Shown here: piece by piece, positions 1-13,500 of the stretch
Position numbering within the stretch: position 1 is the stretch's first letter
Layout: each line of letters starts with the position of its first letter
Assembly (NCBI GenBank): GCA_943737045.1
Contig: CALSFV010000311.1
Location: 319,501 to 383,500, forward strand
DNA from: Parapristionchus giblindavisi
Taxonomy: Eukaryota > Nematoda > Chromadorea > Rhabditida > Diplogasteridae
Length of the DNA stretch: 64,000 nucleotides
Reading direction: 5' to 3'
The notes under the pieces: generated by a model
The model's database searches: none
Told to the model about the DNA's origin: nothing
The model's input: only the letters and a program-made list of their open reading frames with translations
Made by a program: the position numbers and the translations under genes

Positions 1-715
1 TGTCTGTTCCCTGAAGGGAAAGAACAAGTGGAGCGGTGGTGTAGTGGCGAAGTGTCTTCGGTTACTTGGCAATAGTAGTGGGTTCGATGCCGCTATGCTG
101 CTGCATTTTTTTGCATTTTTTTCAGAGATCGATAAAAATTCAATAAATGTTTATTCAATAGTAAAATTTAAATAATAAAGTATTCTCTTGACCAATCTAA
201 ATTTCATATTGCGTATTTATCGTTTGTAACTTGATAATGCTCGGACATGGTGGTAGCACATTTAATGTAATTTATCATCACAACAGAACATTACAATATA
301 ACAATAAGAACAGAACAGAACATTACAATATTGTAGATGAATAGGGAGAAACTTTGTGTTCAAATATGAAAGGAAAGAGAATCAAGAGATGAGCAGAGAA
401 GCATAAAATAAGATGAAATAAACAGATGAACATCAACAATAATGGTAATTCTCAATGAAATGAATAAAGAAAAAGTGTTATCACAAACAGCACATTTGAT
501 GAATCAAACTATTGAACAATTGGGAGATGAACAAGTAGCAGACATCGAAGAATGAAAGAGATATTGTGCAGGAGTAACAAAGGGGGCAAAGGGGGTATAT
601 TAGGCAAGAGCATGGTCCATCTAAAAGATCAATGATCAACTCGATGTTTAAACAGAGATTCGAAAAAAGAAAAAAATAATCGAATAAAACAAGGTAAAAG
701 ACGAAAGATCAAAGA

Positions 716-1081
716 TCAACATACCTCTTTCTTTGATACTTTGACCCTTCCAAAGTTCATTTCATCCTCCGCAGCTGCTCCTATATACGAAAGATCATCA
801 TCATCAGCATTCCAGTCAGGATCCGTTTCCTCGTCTTCATCCCTTAACAGATCAGACTCCGATCCAACGTCCAACTCTCCTTCTTCACCACTCCGAAGAA
901 TATTGATTAGTTCTTGATCGACTTTTGACTCTCTCCGAGCAAGCAGCGATGTGTCCTGAGGGGTCCCAAAGACTTGAATCAGTCGACCAATGACTCTGTC
1001 GGAAGAAAACATTGGGAATAAACGACACGGAATGATAAAAAAAGTAATTATCGCCGTACAAAATAGGTTGTGGTAGATCAA
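716..1081 (-). CDS. Acidic ORF inside long-TIR element (copy 1)
   Basis: This 121-codon ORF is identical in protein sequence to the one at 29562-29927. The N-terminal third is hydrophobic. The rest is acidic, with runs such as DEDEETDPDW and ADDDD. The ORF ends ...SKKE followed by GTATGT, a good splice donor, so it is probably a first coding exon whose downstream exons are lost rather than a complete protein. An acidic head is common in the N-terminal regions of several DNA transposases, including piggyBac-like ones, but no catalytic residues are present and the family cannot be assigned. Its preservation in both copies more likely reflects recent transposition than selection. Confidence 0.45.
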   Translation of the reverse strand: MIYHNLFCTAIITFFIIPCRLFPMFSSDRVIGRLIQVFGTPQDTSLLARRESKVDQELINILRSGEEGELDVGSESDLLRDEDEETDPDWNADDDDLSYIGAAAEDEMNFGRVKVSKKEVC

Positions 1082-1194
1082 TCGATCGAATACATATTGG
1101 GAATAGACAATTGTTTAATTGAAAACAACTATGAATTTCATGAAATCAAAGAATCAACTATTTATCGAGCTCTGAAAAAAATGCAAAAAAATGC

Positions 1195-1272
1195 AGCAGC
1201 ATAGCGGCATCGAACCCACAAATATTGCCAAGTAACCGAAGACACTTCGCCACTACACCACCGCTCCACTTG
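1195..1272 (-). other. tRNA-like module in TIR of copy 1
   Basis: Read on the minus strand, the segment has an A-box-like TGGTGTAGTGGC and a B-box-like GGGTTCGATGCC about 45 nt apart. The T-stem pairs imperfectly and no clean acceptor stem forms, so it is a tRNA-derived pol III-promoter-like module and not a functional tRNA gene. The matching module in the other TIR is at 33-110 (+). Confidence 0.55.
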
Positions 1273-1563
1273 TTATTTCCCTTCAGGGAACAGACAATGA
1301 ATCGTAAAATTGTTTTGACACAGTGCGTGTGAAACTTAACTGCACCTGGGTCAAAACTTTGGACCAATTTTCTGGCTCGGCTATTGCCTGCCAGAATTTC
1401 TAGACTTCACACCTGATCTTATAATATGTTCAGCTATGCCTATGCAAAATTTCATACAGTTTGAAAAAAGCAAGCTGGGGTAGTTCCCTTGTTAGGAGTA
1501 CTTATTGGCTAAAGTTTAGTATATTTGAGTAGTATAGGTGTCAGCGTTTCCTTTACTTGTCAG

Positions 1564-4500
1564 GTGTCGGTCCTATGGTGCAAGTGTTCAAGTTTGGGGA
1601 TGACGAAGACACGAACCCAGTCCCGCTCACGACCATTCATGTATTCGATCAATTCCATGTCAACATTGAAACCATTACTGTGATCGATAAAGGTTTGTTA
1701 CTTTAACAATGAGGTAAAGTTACCTCATTCAATGCTTCTCTCCTTATCGTAGACTGCAAAAATAGTGTGCTATAGTTGATATAGGGATCTGTACATTTTC
1801 AATTACAGTAATCTTATTGTTTACTTCAGACTTTCTTCTTATTGGCGGAGCGAATTTGTTTGCGGTTATTCTCGTGACAGAATTGAAGGTAATAATTTAT
1901 TGGTTACGTATTTGAATAGATTGATTTTTGAAATATTTTAAAAATTAAATTAAAGTTGAGCAAGTATCCCGTTTGGATCGACGCACATCGTGTTTTTCGC
2001 TTTCATGAGCGTATTTTATCCGTGTACGGTTCATCGAATCTACGATTGAAGCCGAATATGGTATGTTGTTCTTGTTTTCTAAATACCCTGTGCATGAGAT
2101 TTTATTGTCGAAACGAAAGGTGATGCATTTGTCACAAATCGTAACAAAATTTGACGACAATTAAAAGATTTTGAATGTTTTGTGTCATATTATCTGAATG
2201 TTATTGTTTTTTATTAGAGTGTGGGGTATGCGAGAATCACCGTGCGTGTCTAATAGACCTATGAAGAAAAAAAGTTCGCTATGAACCGTGTTTTGTAATA
2301 CTGGTTAATTTTTGTGTGCCATGTAATGAGAGATACTACAACTAGGCTGCGACATTTAAGCTAACATGCTACAGTATTCTAGAGCACACCAATTTTGCCT
2401 TGCAGCGTTTGCGATTAATTTGTTTCCTTTTTATTGTATATAAGTGCACTGGGGGCAAACACATCCTCACCAAAAAACCTTATTGTCAGATAATACATGT
2501 ACGTGAAAATGATCGGAATTGGCATTTTATGAAATTGTGTCACATTTTATTGTAGTATTAACGGATTCTACCTTTGACGAATTATGTCGTTTGTCTCTAT
2601 CGATGCTTATTTTCTATTTTCAGGAATTTGATCTACTTATGTCAACGGAAAACGGCGCTGTGGGCACGTTTACTGCGATGCATCAAAATGAGATAAAGGC
2701 AAACTCTCCGAGTTTGTCCATTGTGATGAAGGATGGTGCTGAATTAAAAAAGAAAGTGTAAGTTTAACAAAATCGATTGTTTGAAGTTAATTATATCGAT
2801 TTTTAAGATTATCGATCACTCAACTATCTGATGGTACATTTTTCGCCCTTCTGCCGAACACTACCGTAGTATGCGTAGAAAATATGCCACTTCATGCGTT
2901 GGCTGTTGAGAAGATTACACCTATTGAAAAGGTATTGATTGATATTATCCATATATCTAATAAGGAGTAGATCATGAGATCATATTCAATATATTGCGCC
3001 CTATTCAGCGTTGTTTGATTGATTGATTGATTCATTTATTGATTGATTCATTGATTGAACTTCAGGATGAGTTGATCGATGAGGACGTCGATGAGATTTT
3101 CTTCGTTGCTCCTCTCGATGATCATATGTCGGTATTCCTCTCGCACTCCTCCAATGTCTTTGTAGGCACGGTCAAATCGGAAATCATTCAACCGGCATAC
3201 TGTAATGAGTAAGCACACTGTCCATATATTTCATTAACAAACATCATTAGTTGGCATGTGCGATTGGTTTTTATGCGTATGAAAAACTGCTGATGTGCCT
3301 TTGAAGTTTGTACGATATGAAAAAGTATACAGACTACAGTAATCCATTTATCTCTATTTCAAAACTTAATTGTAATCCGCTTTTCGGTATGACGCACGAA
3401 GCTAACTTTCATGTTTCTCACACCGGAATCTGGAAAAAAATAGATGTTTTTCATGGAGTCGAAGATGATCGTCTACCATACGGCAGCGGTCCATCACAGA
3501 TTCATCGGTCGAGATGATAAAGTGACCACGATGGTTAATGCTAACCATAGTAATTGTACCATTCTCATCATCGGCTACGAATCAGGGGTATGACCTTCTG
3601 CATCATTTTTCTCCACCCTAGCCAGTAATGGTCACTAGGCATACAGTTTCGGTGCCTTCACCGAATTATTTTTATATAGTGGGTTTAGATAAATCGTTAT
3701 TTTTCGCTTAAATTCTAATCTTTCACATAAAAATGAGTTTTATATAGTGGATCGTCCCTGAAAATGAGCCGTATGTAGTGGGTCAATCATCACACTGTGA
3801 GGGTATGAAAATGTATGGCCAACAGGTCCCAGTCCTGCTAACCAGATACTTGAAACTTTTACTGTCTCGTAGTCGCCGTTTTATCTCAAACTATGGTTAA
3901 CTTTCTTGTATTCTTTGTATACGAAAGATTCGTGAATTGGACTAATCTTTAAGTCATAGTTCAACTTCTTAAGCTTTCAATTAATCAATCGATAATTTAG
4001 TGGATATCGTTGTATCGCGATGCTGGTGATTACAACATGGTTCCCTATTTCGAATTCGATACTAAAGCTGGACCGATTTGCTCATTGTCATCGTACTCGG
4101 ATGGATTGGTTTGTTGTGTCATACTTAATATCACATGGGACATAACCCAAAGTGGGGGTCTTATCTTTAACGCGAAATCCGCTCTTGTTTACTCCTTCTT
4201 ATTTTACACAACAGTAAAACGAACCATGGATATTTTTTGTTCGTTGATTTTTTGAAAACCAAAAACTTGTGGTATATGATTTCTATTCAGTTGTACGGCA
4301 CGATGACTGGAGCGCTCCATGGAATTGGGTTTCCCAACGTATCAGTGCAAGGTTCGTACCGATTTATAATATTAATTCTTGAGGGGGGGGGGGTTCTATT
4401 ATTTAAAAAAATCGTTTATGTATTCAGAGAGATGTGGCCTATAGTCTGGCCAGTTCAGTTACGAAAAAAAACAGGGTCTCTTTTAACGATCATGTAAGAG

Positions 4501-7500
4501 TTGCGGTAGACCCACATGGTGCTAGTACTATGGAATTTCCGAACTAGTAGTTTACTTACGTTACGTCTCAGACTAATAATTTACTGCTATTTTACTACAA
4601 GTGAAAGAACATTTGACGAAATGCATTACCGTATTATACACTTCTAGTAAACTTACGTTTAACTAGCCGTAGACTTGCAAGTCGCGGGAAATATAGAGTA
4701 AACTACTAGTTTGGAAATACTAGAGTACCCATCCAATGCTCACGTGTGCCAGTGTATACAATTGCGCAAAACTATATCATTTATCTCTTCTCCCTGTCGT
4801 ATCATTTGAAATCCGTTTTTAAAAAAAAATATTCACAAAAATCAATTCTAGAAGATGAGAAGATGATCGGCCGTCCTGAGTCCTCTCGAATTCGTTTATT
4901 CATGCAGCAATCGTCACACGAAGTGTGCAACTGCAAGCACACTGTGGCACTGTGTGAGGATGGGTGAGTGCCAATACTCTACACTATGTCTCCATCAGTA
5001 TCAAACTAGTGTATGAACAGGGATCGTCCCTGGTTGCTGGGATAAACCCATCCTCATTAAAAACAAATTGTGGGTGCACACCTACAAAGTGGACCATATA
5101 CTGACGGTTTTATGGAAACTTAACTATATTTCGGTTACCCAGGCGCTATATGTCTCTAAATGTCGGTAGAGACACGCACGTGAAGCGTCGGGGGGATATT
5201 CACAGGCCATCACTATGTATGAATCTCTTATCCATGCAGATACGTGTATGAGATGTGGAGTGATTGTCAACCTCACGATGTTCAGAAGGTCAAATCTCTA
5301 CACGAACATGACAAATGGCAGAGGGTATCGGATATTGTCTTCACTGATATGTCAATGCATGATGGAGCTACGTTCTCTGTGGCTGTGGCCTACAATGAAT
5401 ACGATCTATTTGGATTCTATGACAAAGACGGTACGAACTACTCTATCGTTTTCATAATAATAATTATAATAATAATAGAGAGTGCTAAAAGGATATTTTG
5501 TGATGTGAATACACGCGTTTACATGACGTATCATTAGAAAAATTTCATCGATCCATGTTGCATTGATTACTTCTTATGAGTGCTAATTATTAATATTATA
5601 ATTATTATTATTATAATTAAGAGTGCGTACGCTGGGTGGAGAAGACATCACTGAAGATTATTAGTGTGATCACATCGCCATGTGGAGTGTGTGTGCTGTT
5701 GGAGGGAGGAAAAGTGGTGAGACATATGTATTTATTTATTTATTCTTTATTCCATCAAATATATATAATAATAGGGTGATATTTATCATATGATATTCTT
5801 TTCTTGTTTTATTCATTTTAAAATCTCACATATATGTGTTCTCACTAATTTGGAAAGAATGGCAAAATCTATATCTTATCATCCAGTGATTTCACTGCTT
5901 AATTGATCTTTATAACGAGTGCTACAATATAGCACTTTGAAAGTGCCAAAAGTTTGCATGAAATCACTTTATAGTTCATTCGTCTACATGATTCTTCTTC
6001 GGTTATTCAAACTCCGCCAGGAACAATAATTGGATTTTCAACATTTCTAACTACCTTTTTTGAGGTGAGGTAATTATTCTTCCATAACTAACTAATACTA
6101 ACTAATACTGCTGTTGTACAGACGTATGGTAAATGTTTTTGGTTCGGTCCAGAATAAAAAGAGATTGAATACAACCGATATGATGAGCATTCTAGCTTAT
6201 CTTAATCTTCTTGTCTTAGATAACCAAAGTCTTCGTAATCTTTGTGATGGACACGGGAGAAGTCCAATCGATACAGATTCCACCCAACTCTGATGGAGAC
6301 AAATTATCGATTGATGAAGCTATAGCCGACTATAATTGTGAACCGTTACAACATGTGATACTTTATGTGAGTTTCTTTTTTTTAAACTTGGAACAATTAT
6401 CGCCTAACTGATTACTGTAGCTCTAATTAAGTACGTTTATCACAACATTTTAAGCCATGACGATCCATGGATATTGATATTATGTGGCATTTTGCTTTTA
6501 TATTAAGCAATAATTATTATTATTTCAGAAGCCGATATGGAAATCGGACAGGAAGATATCTCATGTATCAGTTAGTAGTGCTAACACCACAGACTACTTC
6601 ATTGGTAAAATCATGATCTGCTTTCCCGATAATATCATCGTCGTTATAACATACGATCATGCTACCAAACAACTGACTGGTATTTTCTCTCATTTTATTG
6701 CATTTCAAACGAGGTCACTGGTGGCGAAGTATGGTTACTGTCATACGTGGGCACCACTGCCGCTAGCGGCAATACACCCCCGATTTTTGGCACCCGACCC
6801 CCCCCCCCCGATTTTCCAAAAAAATCACTCAAAATGACGTATAAATGCTCCATTTTTTGCTTCCGACCCCCGATTTTTGCGTCCGACCCCCGATTTTCAT
6901 TTCCAGCGGCAATGCCCGCCCACGTATGGTTACTGTGGTCACTTTCTGGGCAGCATCCAGTAGCACCTTTAGGAAAGGTCATTTTATGGTTAAATGCGTT
7001 AGGAGCGATTCGTTATTTTGTAACTAATGCACCCTTTTAGCTCACGAAGTCGATGCGAGTTTCTTGAACGGTTATGAGATCATTGCTGCTTACACAGACT
7101 CAATACATCCTTACCTCCTTTCTGTGGACTCATCGGATACCGTTAGTTAATATTGATTGATTATTTTTTTTGTCGATTTTTTGGTAAATTTTTAAAGAAA
7201 CACTATTGACATTATTTTCAGAAACAGTTAATCGTGTCTCGATTCGACTCTGATATGGTTGATGTCGTTCGATTCAGTGTTCCTTCGATTGACGAGATTA
7301 ATCTGCAATCTGGTCACATATCCTTGTTCATCTTGGACAAGAATCGTCAAACGATGTCGATTTGCCGGAAGGGGGTAAGCACAGGTCGAAAAGTATGTTA
7401 TTGTCCGTATAAAATGTACTTGCATAATTGCATTGCTACTGCTGCTAAACAGAGGAAGAATTATTGATTAACTCCTCACTCTTTCCTCCTTTCCTTCCTC

Positions 7501-10500
7501 GCTCTCTCTGATCTACCTACTCTCTCACCGGTGCTCTCTCTCTCTCTAAACTCATTGTGGCAGTGGTTGGCTACTCTTGTACCAAATAAACAAGTGTATT
7601 TTATACGGTCAATACAAAGTACCAAGCCTGACCGGAGTTTGAGCCAGATTTGTCAAAAATAGAAAAACCTGACCGGATTTTGAAAACCGATAACCTATGG
7701 GTGTAAGTGATTGATTCATTTTCTTCAAAACTACCGAATGATAGCAGCGTTTTGCCTTGTAGTAGTAATAATATTTATTCCTTCTATAGAAATCGTCGGG
7801 GATCTCATATTATCGGTACTTGAAAATTAGTGTTTTTTCTAGTGGTGCTAATCACCACTTATAGATAAGTAGAGCTTCTTATTCATTGATTTATTGATCT
7901 TACAGATTCTTTATTCGGTTCCGTCAGTCTCCATCCTTCCGCTACGTACATTCTGCGGTAATTGTCATCGATCACCGACTATCGTAAGTTTCGATTAAAT
8001 CGATGATCTATCGACTGCAAAATTTTATGGTTGATTGCTTATAAGGACCGAAAGGGTATGAATTTCAGTTTATGTTTGGCAAGAGATATCTTGAGGAATT
8101 TGTTTGTGTTATGCGTCGTTACTTTTGCCTTGCGTGCATACGCCGTACCATGTTATATTTCGCTACGTAAGCGTTATCGTAAATTTTGGATCGTGTTGGG
8201 TCTCGAGTGGAAAACGCGGAAAAAATTCAATTGGTATACGGTAAGAAATTACCGTAACCATCGATCAATAATGGTTGACTACCGTAACTTCTTACAGTAA
8301 TTTTATGGCCCATCAGGGTTTTCGATACGAGACCCAACAAACTCCAAAATTTACGCCGACACATACGTAACGAAGTGTAACACGTTACGATATTACAGCG
8401 CAATGCGGAGTTACATTTTCGAAACGGGCGCACGTTTTGAAAACGTAAGGCAAATGTAACGCTCCAAGTCTGACCGAATTTTGAGAAAAAATTCATAAAA
8501 ATCGAAAAACCTGTCCGGATTTTGAAAACCGATATTCGACCTATGGACGATCCTATCACATCTGATACCGCGTCGAGGGGGGGGGGGGTGGAGGGGGAAT
8601 GCTCCCGAAATTATTTTAGTTAGTCTCTAAAATATGAGAAATTCAAAGTCATTTTATCCATTGTATCATTTTAATTAATGTTATTTCTTAAAGATATCGA
8701 TTAGTATGGCGTGCTCGGGAGTGTTTCTTTCTTTTCGGGCAAATGCATTCACTGAAGCACTCAACATTAGTCAATCAATCTCTGGTGATTTATTCTTCAT
8801 TGCTACGGATAATGAACTCATCTTGCACGAAGTTCCCAATTGTGGTATGACATTTATTGATTTTTAAAATATAATAAGCATACCGTCAAAACGAAAAAAA
8901 GTGAAACATTTTTCAAAAATTTTGAAAAATTTTGAAAAAAGTTCACAAGATTCCCTGTTTGAGCATTTTTTCACGATCTTGATGATGTATTATCTAAGGT
9001 TTTTCATTGTGGATGTGTTTGCCTAATACATTTATGCACGACAAAAGTGAAAAAATTAATCGGGAACGCTCCACAGCAGAATTGGTATACTGTAGCATAC
9101 TGTAGAATCTTACTGTAAAACTGCTGCCATCGAGCTTTTTTCGTCTAATAATGGTTATATATAGCATTACCTGACTTACTATAACGAATTTGCACTGTTT
9201 GGATCTTGGCAAAGATCAGGCTGCAAATGTGGTATACTGTAGAAAATCCTACCGTATACCATTTTCACAAAACAGCGTTCACAGTGATTTATTTCAAAAT
9301 TATTCTTCACAGGTAAATTAGGAAAGATCAGAGAAGCTCAAATACCCTATTATCTAATAAAAAACTAGCAACCCCATTTAGATATCATGATTCAAAATTT
9401 TCATAATCTTGTGAACTTTTGTCAAAATTTTTCAAAAATTTTGACAAATGTTTCACTTTTTTTCGTTTTGACGGTACTCGGCCGTGTATCTATGAGATAT
9501 CCTAACTTCAGATAGGAAACAATAAAAATGGTGGCTACTTTGAAACTCTCCACTCTTGATAAATTGTAAGACAAACCAGACTGCATATCCAAAGTGAACG
9601 AGCACGTAGACTTCTAGTTTTGATTGTACATTTTTATGTTGATTTATGTTCCAGACCCCAATTCGGTGCGTAAGAGACGAATAACAAAGTGGCCATCATT
9701 GATTCGAGTGACTGCATCTGCACTCTACCAGTCGCCACTCTACAAAACTGAAACAAAATGGCAACGTTCGTACCTATAGCATTAGATAAAATATAATTCA
9801 CTCTTTAAAATTTTTTAGACCTGTCATCGATGGGCATGTTGGTGATATTCGGTACTGAAAATGGGAAGGTACTTTTTATTCTTGTTTTTTTCTTAAATTA
9901 AGAATTTTTTTAATTCAGCTATTCTCTCTGATGATCCATCCCCAGGAGGGACGAGTACGAGGCACGGACAGTGTATTACCCATTCTAGTTGATCATTCAA
10001 TCGATACCAGACCGGTAAGTGATGAGTACGGTCATAGGTCGCATATCTAGGTTGTCTGTTTTCAAAATCAGGTCAGATTTTTCGATTTTTGGCAAATTTG
10101 GCTCAAAATCCGGTCAGGCTTGGTACTTTGTAACATACTTTTCGACCTATGAATACGGTATGCACCGTATGATCATAAATTCCGAATAATGTAGTTATTA
10201 CGTGAATATTATAATTTAGAAGATCACATCCGTCGTTTTCGCCGATTCTTCTATCAGTGATATCATTAAAGGACAAACGGCGATATTGGGCGTAAGATTG
10301 GTTGTTTGTCACGATAAGGAATCCATACGGTAATCATATCGATCGATTTATTTTCTATTTTTACTACTTATTTATTTATGTTTTATTGGCTGATTATTGC
10401 AGTGTCTACTCATTGTCAATTAGCCACCAGGACGAGCAGATCTATGCTGCGCTATTACACAAGATATCGATCGATATTTCGGTAAACTCGGTTAGTAGGG

Positions 10501-13500
10501 GCTGTTTTAACGTGTTTATTAGTTGCAAAATGTGGTCATATTCTTTGCGAAATCTGTTTCTCGTCTCGGATATTTTTGACTTGCGGATCAAACAGTTCCG
10601 GTGCGCCAAATCCCTCGGCGTGCACCGTGTGCGAAGACGACGTATACCGTGGGTCATACTCTCCACTCCGTGGTGTCACCTGTCTACACTTCGGCGTATG
10701 CCGCAAGTTAAAAACACCGGAGGTGTCATTGAAAATCGTCTGCGATTTTATTGAAAATTACCGTCAAAACGAAAAAAAGTGAAACATTTGTGACAATTTG
10801 TGACAAATTGTCACAAAAGTTCACAAGATTTTTGTTGGCCCAAATACGCATCGAATACAAAACTATTTTTAGCCTGTGCAATACCAGTGATAGATTTGCT
10901 TGTTGTCTATCTATAAAAGAGGAAAATTTTTAAAAATTTGATCTCAGATCCACGTTAAACAAATAAACGCAGTTTGCGATTTGTCGTGTAGTACAGTACA
11001 TATATACTGTACCCTGCTCCTGGTGAATCTGAATTTTTCATTTTTCTCGACTCTTTCCGGCACTCTGGAACTGCTGCAGATTTTCCTAATTCTTCGTTTA
11101 TTTCATGATATTCTTGATTACTTCTTTGCCCACGGCATTAATCCATATCTCCCGCTACTGTTATGCCACTGTTTCACTCACCAAATATTCATTTTCTCCA
11201 GGAAACGGCTCAAGCGACTTTTGCTTCGTTTCTTGTTGGGCATAAACTTCTGGTTGTTGCGTCATATACTCTCAGATAAGCTTTGTATACCTTAAATTAA
11301 CCTTATAATGAATGGAGTGAGGCTTGTGGACAACTTGTTGCAGGTTTTCGGGCCTGCAAACGGTGCTGCCGTGCTGTAGTTCCCTCCGTGTGGTTTTGGC
11401 TGCGATTACAACAGGTATAATTCTTTGTTTTTATAATTTCTCCCATTATTCAATGCAGTTACTTCTTTTATTATTAAACCTACTCATTTGTATTAGCTAA
11501 TGGGCACTACTGCACTACAATGACAATCATATCGTGGACTATAATACCGTAGATTGGTTACTGTAGTCAATTCGGTTGATTTCACTGTCTCTCATTCTCT
11601 TTCTTGTAAACAGTTAACCTATCTTCCGATCTAGTGGCCTGCCAACTATGTGACTATGTGATGACAGATTTATCCAATATTTTATATTCCTATTCCTGTT
11701 TTATGAGCATTATTTTCTTTTTGCTTCAGGAGAACCGTCACGGCCGAACTAGGTAATGCGCCATCCACCCTACAGGTAAATCTACTATTCATGCTTTGTC
11801 GTTGAAATGTTAATATAATATTTATGCGTTTTACAAGAAAACACGGTACAGAAGAGATAAATAAATAAAATTATAGAATGATTGATTATGGACATATGAC
11901 AAAGCTACTATACGTGAAGGTTGAAGAAGGTCAATTTAACTCAGGGAAAGTAAAAGTAATCCGGTTTTTCGGTTGCACTAGGAGCCTTGCCGCTCTTGGA
12001 AAGAAGCTATTATGCCTGTAATGAAATCGTGAGCCTGGGTTGTTGAAATTGAGACCATTATGTGTGATATAAGGGCGAAAGTAGTGAGGTTTCACATTTG
12101 AGATCCTATATTTACCTCTGATAAATTTCATTGCAGCTTTGATATCTATTTCTTCTCTACGCTTTTCAAGAGTGTCTAAATTTAGTTGTTTATTCCTAAG
12201 GGAAACTTTCGGCATTGAATCCCACGCTGCATTAAAACAGCGCTTGAATACTCGTCTAGTGAAATAATTCTGTACTCGTTCTATGATCTTTTTGTCACCT
12301 TTTTGGTATGGATTAAAAACTGTAGATGCACTTTCAAGTATGGGCCTTATATATATTGAATAAGTTTTTACTAGGGTGGTTGCATTTTTGGTGCGCAGAG
12401 CTCTTAGGATTATGTGGCATGCAGTTTTCGCTTTTGCAGCTGTTTGCCTGCTGTGGGTAGAGAAAGTTAGGGTCTTCTGAATGAGGAAGCCAAGATCCTT
12501 AACCAAATCCCTCTGTTCTGTTTTCAATTAAAATTGCGGAAAAAAAGTTTAATGTTATACTTTTATCACTTCGCCTCCAATGTAACTTAATTTGATCTTT
12601 AAGGTGTCTTTTCAATCATTATTACGTCATCGTTATCGTGGTACGACATCACCTGTTATATATGTGTTTTTATTGTTGTCAAGATTGTCTAATTCAGTAA
12701 TTAAACGATAAAGTATTGCAACGAACAAAAAACATAAAGTCTTTATATTTGTGATCGATATAAAAACAAAATCGACGATCAACATTTGGCGATTCCGATA
12801 AACTAATAGAGAATCGTGTTGACGCGTCTGTAAGACCGCAACCTTAATTTATTGTTACTCTAATTTATACTTTTAAAATTTCGTTTCATTTACCAGAAAG
12901 ACGCGGATATATAGTGAATTACCTGTAGCTAGAGGTTCCATAGTGGTGGTTCGGCCGTGACGGTTCTCCTGAAGCAAAAAGAAAATAATACTCATAAAAC
13001 AGGAATAGGAATATAAAATATTGGATAAATCTGTCATCACATAGTCACATAGTTGACAGGCCACTAGATCGGAAGATAGGTTAACTGTTTACAAGAAAGA
13101 GAATGAGAAAGACAGTGAAATCAACCGAATTGACTACAGTAACCAATCTACGGTATTATAGTCCACGATTTGATTGTCATTGTAGTGAACAGTAGTGCCC
13201 ATTAGCTAATACAAATGAGTAGGTTTAATATTAAAAGAAGTAACTGCATTGAATAATGGGAGAAATTATAAAAACAAAGAATTATACCTGTTGTAATCGC
13301 AGCCAAAACCACACGGAGGGAACTACAGCACGGCAGCACCGTTTGCAGGCCCGAAAACCTGCAACAAGTTGTCCACAAGCCTCACTCCATTCATTATAAG
13401 GTTAATTTAAGGTATATAAAGCTTATCTGAGAGTATATGACGCAACAACCAGAAGTTTATGCCCAACAAGAAACGAAGCAAAAGTCGCTTGAGCCGTTTC

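Larger units (their letters stand above)
1..1492 (-). mobile_element. Long-TIR DNA element, copy 1 (cut by window edge)
   Basis: This stretch is the near-identical reverse complement of 29151-30643. Its outer end is at 1492 and reads inward as ACAAGGGAACTACCCC. The terminal repeat of about 340 bp occupies roughly 1155-1492, and part of the opposite repeat is seen at 1-165. Each repeat carries a tRNA-like module (about 33-110 on + and 1195-1272 on -). The element lies just upstream of the first visible exon of gene 1, so it probably sits in an intron or the 5' flank of that gene. It has no complete transposase and looks non-autonomous. The superfamily is not clear because no target duplication can be seen at the intact end. 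Confidence 0.85.

Noticed and set aside
6720..7027. Pro-rich frames around the poly-C tract
   Set aside because: They arise from the CCGACCCCCGATTTTT repeat inside an intron.
10576..10782. Cys-rich open frame (CTVCEDD...) looking like a zinc-binding exon of gene 1
   Set aside because: It lies in a GC-rich inverted repeat (10565-10721) with relatives at 36 kb, and it runs on into the TIR of a MITE.
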